The notes beneath the pieces are model-generated. The model did not search any database, was not told where the DNA came from, and was given only the letters and a program-made list of their open reading frames with translations. The translations under genes were made by a program, and so were the position numbers. A DNA stretch of 7,110 nt. Origin: Spirochaetaceae bacterium (lineage in GTDB: Bacteria > Spirochaetota > Spirochaetia > UBA9216). The stretch is taken from assembly GCA_028527945.1 (NCBI GenBank), contig JAQQAK010000470.1, positions 1 to 7,110 on the forward strand. Reading direction: 5' to 3'. Below, piece after piece: positions 5,130 through 7,110 of the stretch (its first letter is position 1; the number at the start of each line of letters is the position of its first letter).

Positions 5130-5600
5130 ATGAAAAAATCATTACTCTTTTTTCTTATTTCCGGGCTGTTTCTGTTTTCCGGCTGTATCAATGACACAAC
5201 ATTAGAAGAGACTTCTTCTAATAAAAAATTCACTCTAATTGATACTGATACCAAACAGACAGTCTCAACCCTTGAATACTCAAACAGCGGAACGACATTA
5301 AAATCTTTCAGCTCTTATGATGAGGATGAAGCTTTGAGTAAAACAGTACAATATGAATATGATGATTTGGGGCTGCTTTCAAAAACAATTGAGACAGATC
5401 CTGAAACAAACGATTCCAAAACTGTTTCTTACACAAATTCAACGATCTACAATAATGATGGCAGTATATCAAAAATTGTAACAACTACCTCTGAGGGAGA
5501 ATCAATTGAAAGAAGTTTTAGTTACGATGATTCAGGTAAAATCAAATCCATGAGTGAAGTATCTCCGGATGGAACCCTTTCGGAGAAAAACTATGAATAA
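5130..5600 (+). CDS. YD-repeat-like lipoprotein, function unknown
   Basis: A 156-aa predicted lipoprotein. The signal peptide MKKSLLFFLISGLFLFSGC ends in a spirochaete-type relaxed lipobox FSGC with lipidated C19. After an Asp/Thr/Ser-rich linker the rest is built of about three to four loose repeats of 25-28 residues. Their cores are YEYDDLGLLSKT (75-86), IYNNDGSISKIV (106-117) and FSYDDSGKIKSM (130-141), a pattern like the Tyr-Asp beta-hairpin repeats of Rhs/YD proteins. ATG 5130 is chosen because it begins the lipoprotein signal and has GGTGA at 5120-5124 with a 5-nt spacer. A GTG three codons upstream and a TTG at 5073 also keep the frame open but lie inside the SD or the microprotein. 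The last repeat stops abruptly at NYE, where the next gene's ATG overlaps by 8 nt. It probably sits on the outer-membrane or periplasmic leaflet; partner unknown. Confidence 0.8.
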   Translation: MKKSLLFFLISGLFLFSGCINDTTLEETSSNKKFTLIDTDTKQTVSTLEYSNSGTTLKSFSSYDEDEALSKTVQYEYDDLGLLSKTIETDPETNDSKTVSYTNSTIYNNDGSISKIVTTTSEGESIERSFSYDDSGKIKSMSEVSPDGTLSEKNYE

Positions 5601-6933
5601 AACTTCTTTATCATTTTTAACAAAATTTCTTTTATCTGCTATCTTGCTTTTATCTCTTACTGCCATAGAAGCTTTCTCAGAATCTATGGATGGAACAATT
5701 GAAGAAGAATATTATTCAAAAATAGTGGATCTGAGTCCTCAGCAATTCTTTAACAGATCAGACAAAGGTAGTACTGCAGATAGTAAAACTATGTCTGATC
5801 TTGAATTAGACTCTATTTTTATTGATCCTAATGGAGATATTTATAAGGTCACTGATATTTACGAAGTAAACGGACAAACAGTTATAGAAACAAAATCCCC
5901 TGACTTTTCAGAGGTTTTTAAAAAATTAGAAATTCCAGATTTTGAACTTGATATCGAAAGAGATGATATTGTTGACATTGGTGACGGTGTTACTCTTCTA
6001 TCAGAAGAAGAGAGCCGTGATATATCTAACTTCTATTCATCAGATTTTCCTTCAGGCAGTAAATTAACTGTTCCTGATGACACAAAATCAACACTGAGTT
6101 TTAATATAAATGTGCTTTTATGGCCTACAGATTCGCAAAGCCGTGCGGCATACTACGCCTCAACAAAAGATGAATCGACCACAGAACAAGCTGTTGAAGC
6201 TATGGAGCTGGTAGAAAGTCTTACAACTAAAGTCCCCAAAAGAAAGGGAGTTAATTATGATGTTTCAAACGAAATTGAAGTAACCTTACAAGGCTCTTTT
6301 AATTTTTCAACTGGTTTTATAGGTTATTACAAATCGGATAAAGCCAAAGCTAGATTACACGTCACACAATCTTTAGATGTAACATTAAATGGAACCTATA
6401 ACACTGAAGACAGCGTCAGAATTTATATTGCGGGTTTCAAAAAAACAGTCAAAAAAATAAAATTTGCTGGTGGTGTTTACCTAAGAGCGAGACTTGATGG
6501 AGAGATTTCTGTTGAGATCGAAGTTTATGAGGGAACCGAACATTATGTTGGAGGGTATACCAAAAATAGATGGTATATTCCTTATAAATATCACACAATC
6601 TCGAGACATTATTACAAATTAGGATGCAAGCCAAGTGTCGCGGCTGACGCTTATCTAAGAGTGGGGCCCGGAGTTGGAGCTACAATGAAATATAGAAAAA
6701 TGAGCTTCGCGGATATAGATCTAAACACAGGTGTTGGAGTAAGTGTTGATGGATTTGTTGGCGCGACAGAAATGATTGGCCGAAAAAATGGTAATAATTA
6801 TGGAAACTCATCAAACTGGGTAAAGGATTTAACTGGTAGAGTTTTTGCCTTTATAGATGCCGACGGCGCAATCTTTGGAGCAGAAAAAACTCTTTTTGAT
6901 CACTCATGGACACTAAGGAGGTGGTCAAACTAA
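5593..6933 (+). CDS. Sec-exported beta-rich protein, function unknown
   Basis: A 446-aa protein with a classical signal peptide (about 1-27: MNKTSLSFLTKFLLSAILLL then SLTAIEA, likely cleavage after AIEA). ATG 5593 is supported by GGAG at 5582-5585 with a 7-nt spacer and starts the signal sequence directly. An upstream in-frame start at 5554 would add 13 charged residues and is not used here. The mature N-terminal third is strongly acidic (IPDFELDIERDDIVDIGDG, 114-132). From about residue 222 the sequence becomes a series of alternating beta-strand-like segments rich in Lys, Tyr and Gly (TLQGSFNFSTGF, GGVYLRARLDGEISVEIEVYEG, VGPGVGATMKY, GVGVSVDGFVG). There is a single Cys, C345. It ends LRRWSN without a terminal aromatic beta-signal, so it may be periplasmic or surface-exposed rather than a porin. 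No family is recognised. It overlaps the lipoprotein before it by 8 nt and the one after by 1 nt. Confidence 0.85.
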   Translation: MNKTSLSFLTKFLLSAILLLSLTAIEAFSESMDGTIEEEYYSKIVDLSPQQFFNRSDKGSTADSKTMSDLELDSIFIDPNGDIYKVTDIYEVNGQTVIETKSPDFSEVFKKLEIPDFELDIERDDIVDIGDGVTLLSEEESRDISNFYSSDFPSGSKLTVPDDTKSTLSFNINVLLWPTDSQSRAAYYASTKDESTTEQAVEAMELVESLTTKVPKRKGVNYDVSNEIEVTLQGSFNFSTGFIGYYKSDKAKARLHVTQSLDVTLNGTYNTEDSVRIYIAGFKKTVKKIKFAGGVYLRARLDGEISVEIEVYEGTEHYVGGYTKNRWYIPYKYHTISRHYYKLGCKPSVAADAYLRVGPGVGATMKYRKMSFADIDLNTGVGVSVDGFVGATEMIGRKNGNNYGNSSNWVKDLTGRVFAFIDADGAIFGAEKTLFDHSWTLRRWSN

Positions 6934-7110
6934 TGAAGAACAAAATTATAAACCAGAAAAAAATGATCTATATTGTTTTTATAATACTTTTATTATTTAT
7001 TTTTTCATGTAGTTTCAATAACAGTAACAGCTCTGATTCTGCGACCTATGAAAGTAAAGAAATCTTAATTTACTCTTATGTTGATGACAATCAAGAGTAT
7101 CTTGAACTTG
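6933..7110 (+). CDS. Lipoprotein, N-terminal part (partial, runs off right edge)
   Basis: The first 59 codons of a gene beginning MKNKIINQKKMIYIVFIILL and continuing to a relaxed lipobox IFSC with predicted lipidated C26, then an Asn/Ser-rich linker (FNNSNSSDS). ATG 6933 shares one base with the preceding TAA (TAATG). GGAGGT at 6917-6922 lies 10 nt upstream inside the previous gene. The internal ATG at codon 11 would remove all positive charges from the signal peptide and is rejected. The visible mature part (about 27-59) is acidic with no recognisable domain. It is the fourth gene of the envelope operon; function unknown. Confidence 0.85.
   Translation, partial: MKNKIINQKKMIYIVFIILLLFIFSCSFNNSNSSDSATYESKEILIYSYVDDNQEYLEL

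Noticed and set aside
5069..5254. 61-aa minus-strand open frame
   Set aside because: It is antisense to the microprotein and lipoprotein genes; no SD.
5554..5592. Upstream start for the 446-aa exported protein
   Set aside because: It adds 13 charged residues before a good signal peptide; ATG 5593 has GGAG at 7 nt.
6449..6634. 61-aa minus-strand open frame
   Set aside because: It is antisense to the 446-aa exported protein gene; no SD or recognisable domain.

Overview
The window looks like a chromosomal segment from a low-GC, diderm, free-living-type spirochaete. This is inferred from four things seen together. The SMC N-terminus is of the MFLKSIEIFGFKSFAD type. There is a single-repeat PUR-family (DUF3276-like) protein, a family common in Spirochaetes and Bacteroidetes. 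The lipoprotein signal peptides have relaxed lipoboxes (FSGC, IFSC). Promoters are sigma70-type (TTGACA/TATAAA) and most genes have GGAG-type Shine-Dalgarno sites, which argues against Bacteroidetes. Genus cannot be fixed from the sequence alone.

Left part (1-2444): a housekeeping block. The 5' part of smc runs off the left edge on the minus strand from a GTG start. A very AT-rich divergent spacer with nested dyads separates it from rnhB (RNase HII, plus). The rnhB 3' end overlaps, convergently by 23 bp, a small PUR-domain nucleic-acid-binding gene on the minus strand. That gene has a roughly 107-nt leader containing a strand-specific terminator-like hairpin right before its ribosome binding site. 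Next comes a complete minus-strand tRNA-Gly(UCC) unit with a near-consensus promoter and a strong intrinsic terminator.

Middle (2445-4796): a two-component pair on the plus strand. A 7TM-PAS-HisKA_3-HATPase sensor kinase and a NarL/LuxR-type response regulator are coupled by an ATGA overlap. The cistron is closed by an AT-only-stem terminator that is encoded partly inside the last codons of the regulator.

Right part (4797-7110): a compact plus-strand operon of cell-envelope genes that I cannot assign to a known system. It contains a 52-aa single-span microprotein with a strong SD, a YD-repeat-like lipoprotein, a 446-aa Sec-exported beta-rich protein, and a further lipoprotein cut by the right edge. 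Spacings are +13 nt, an 8-nt overlap and a 1-nt overlap, so the four are very probably cotranscribed and translationally coupled. A large imperfect dyad sits just upstream. The natural hypothesis is that the adjacent kinase/regulator pair senses an envelope or small-molecule signal and controls this exported set, but only adjacency supports it.
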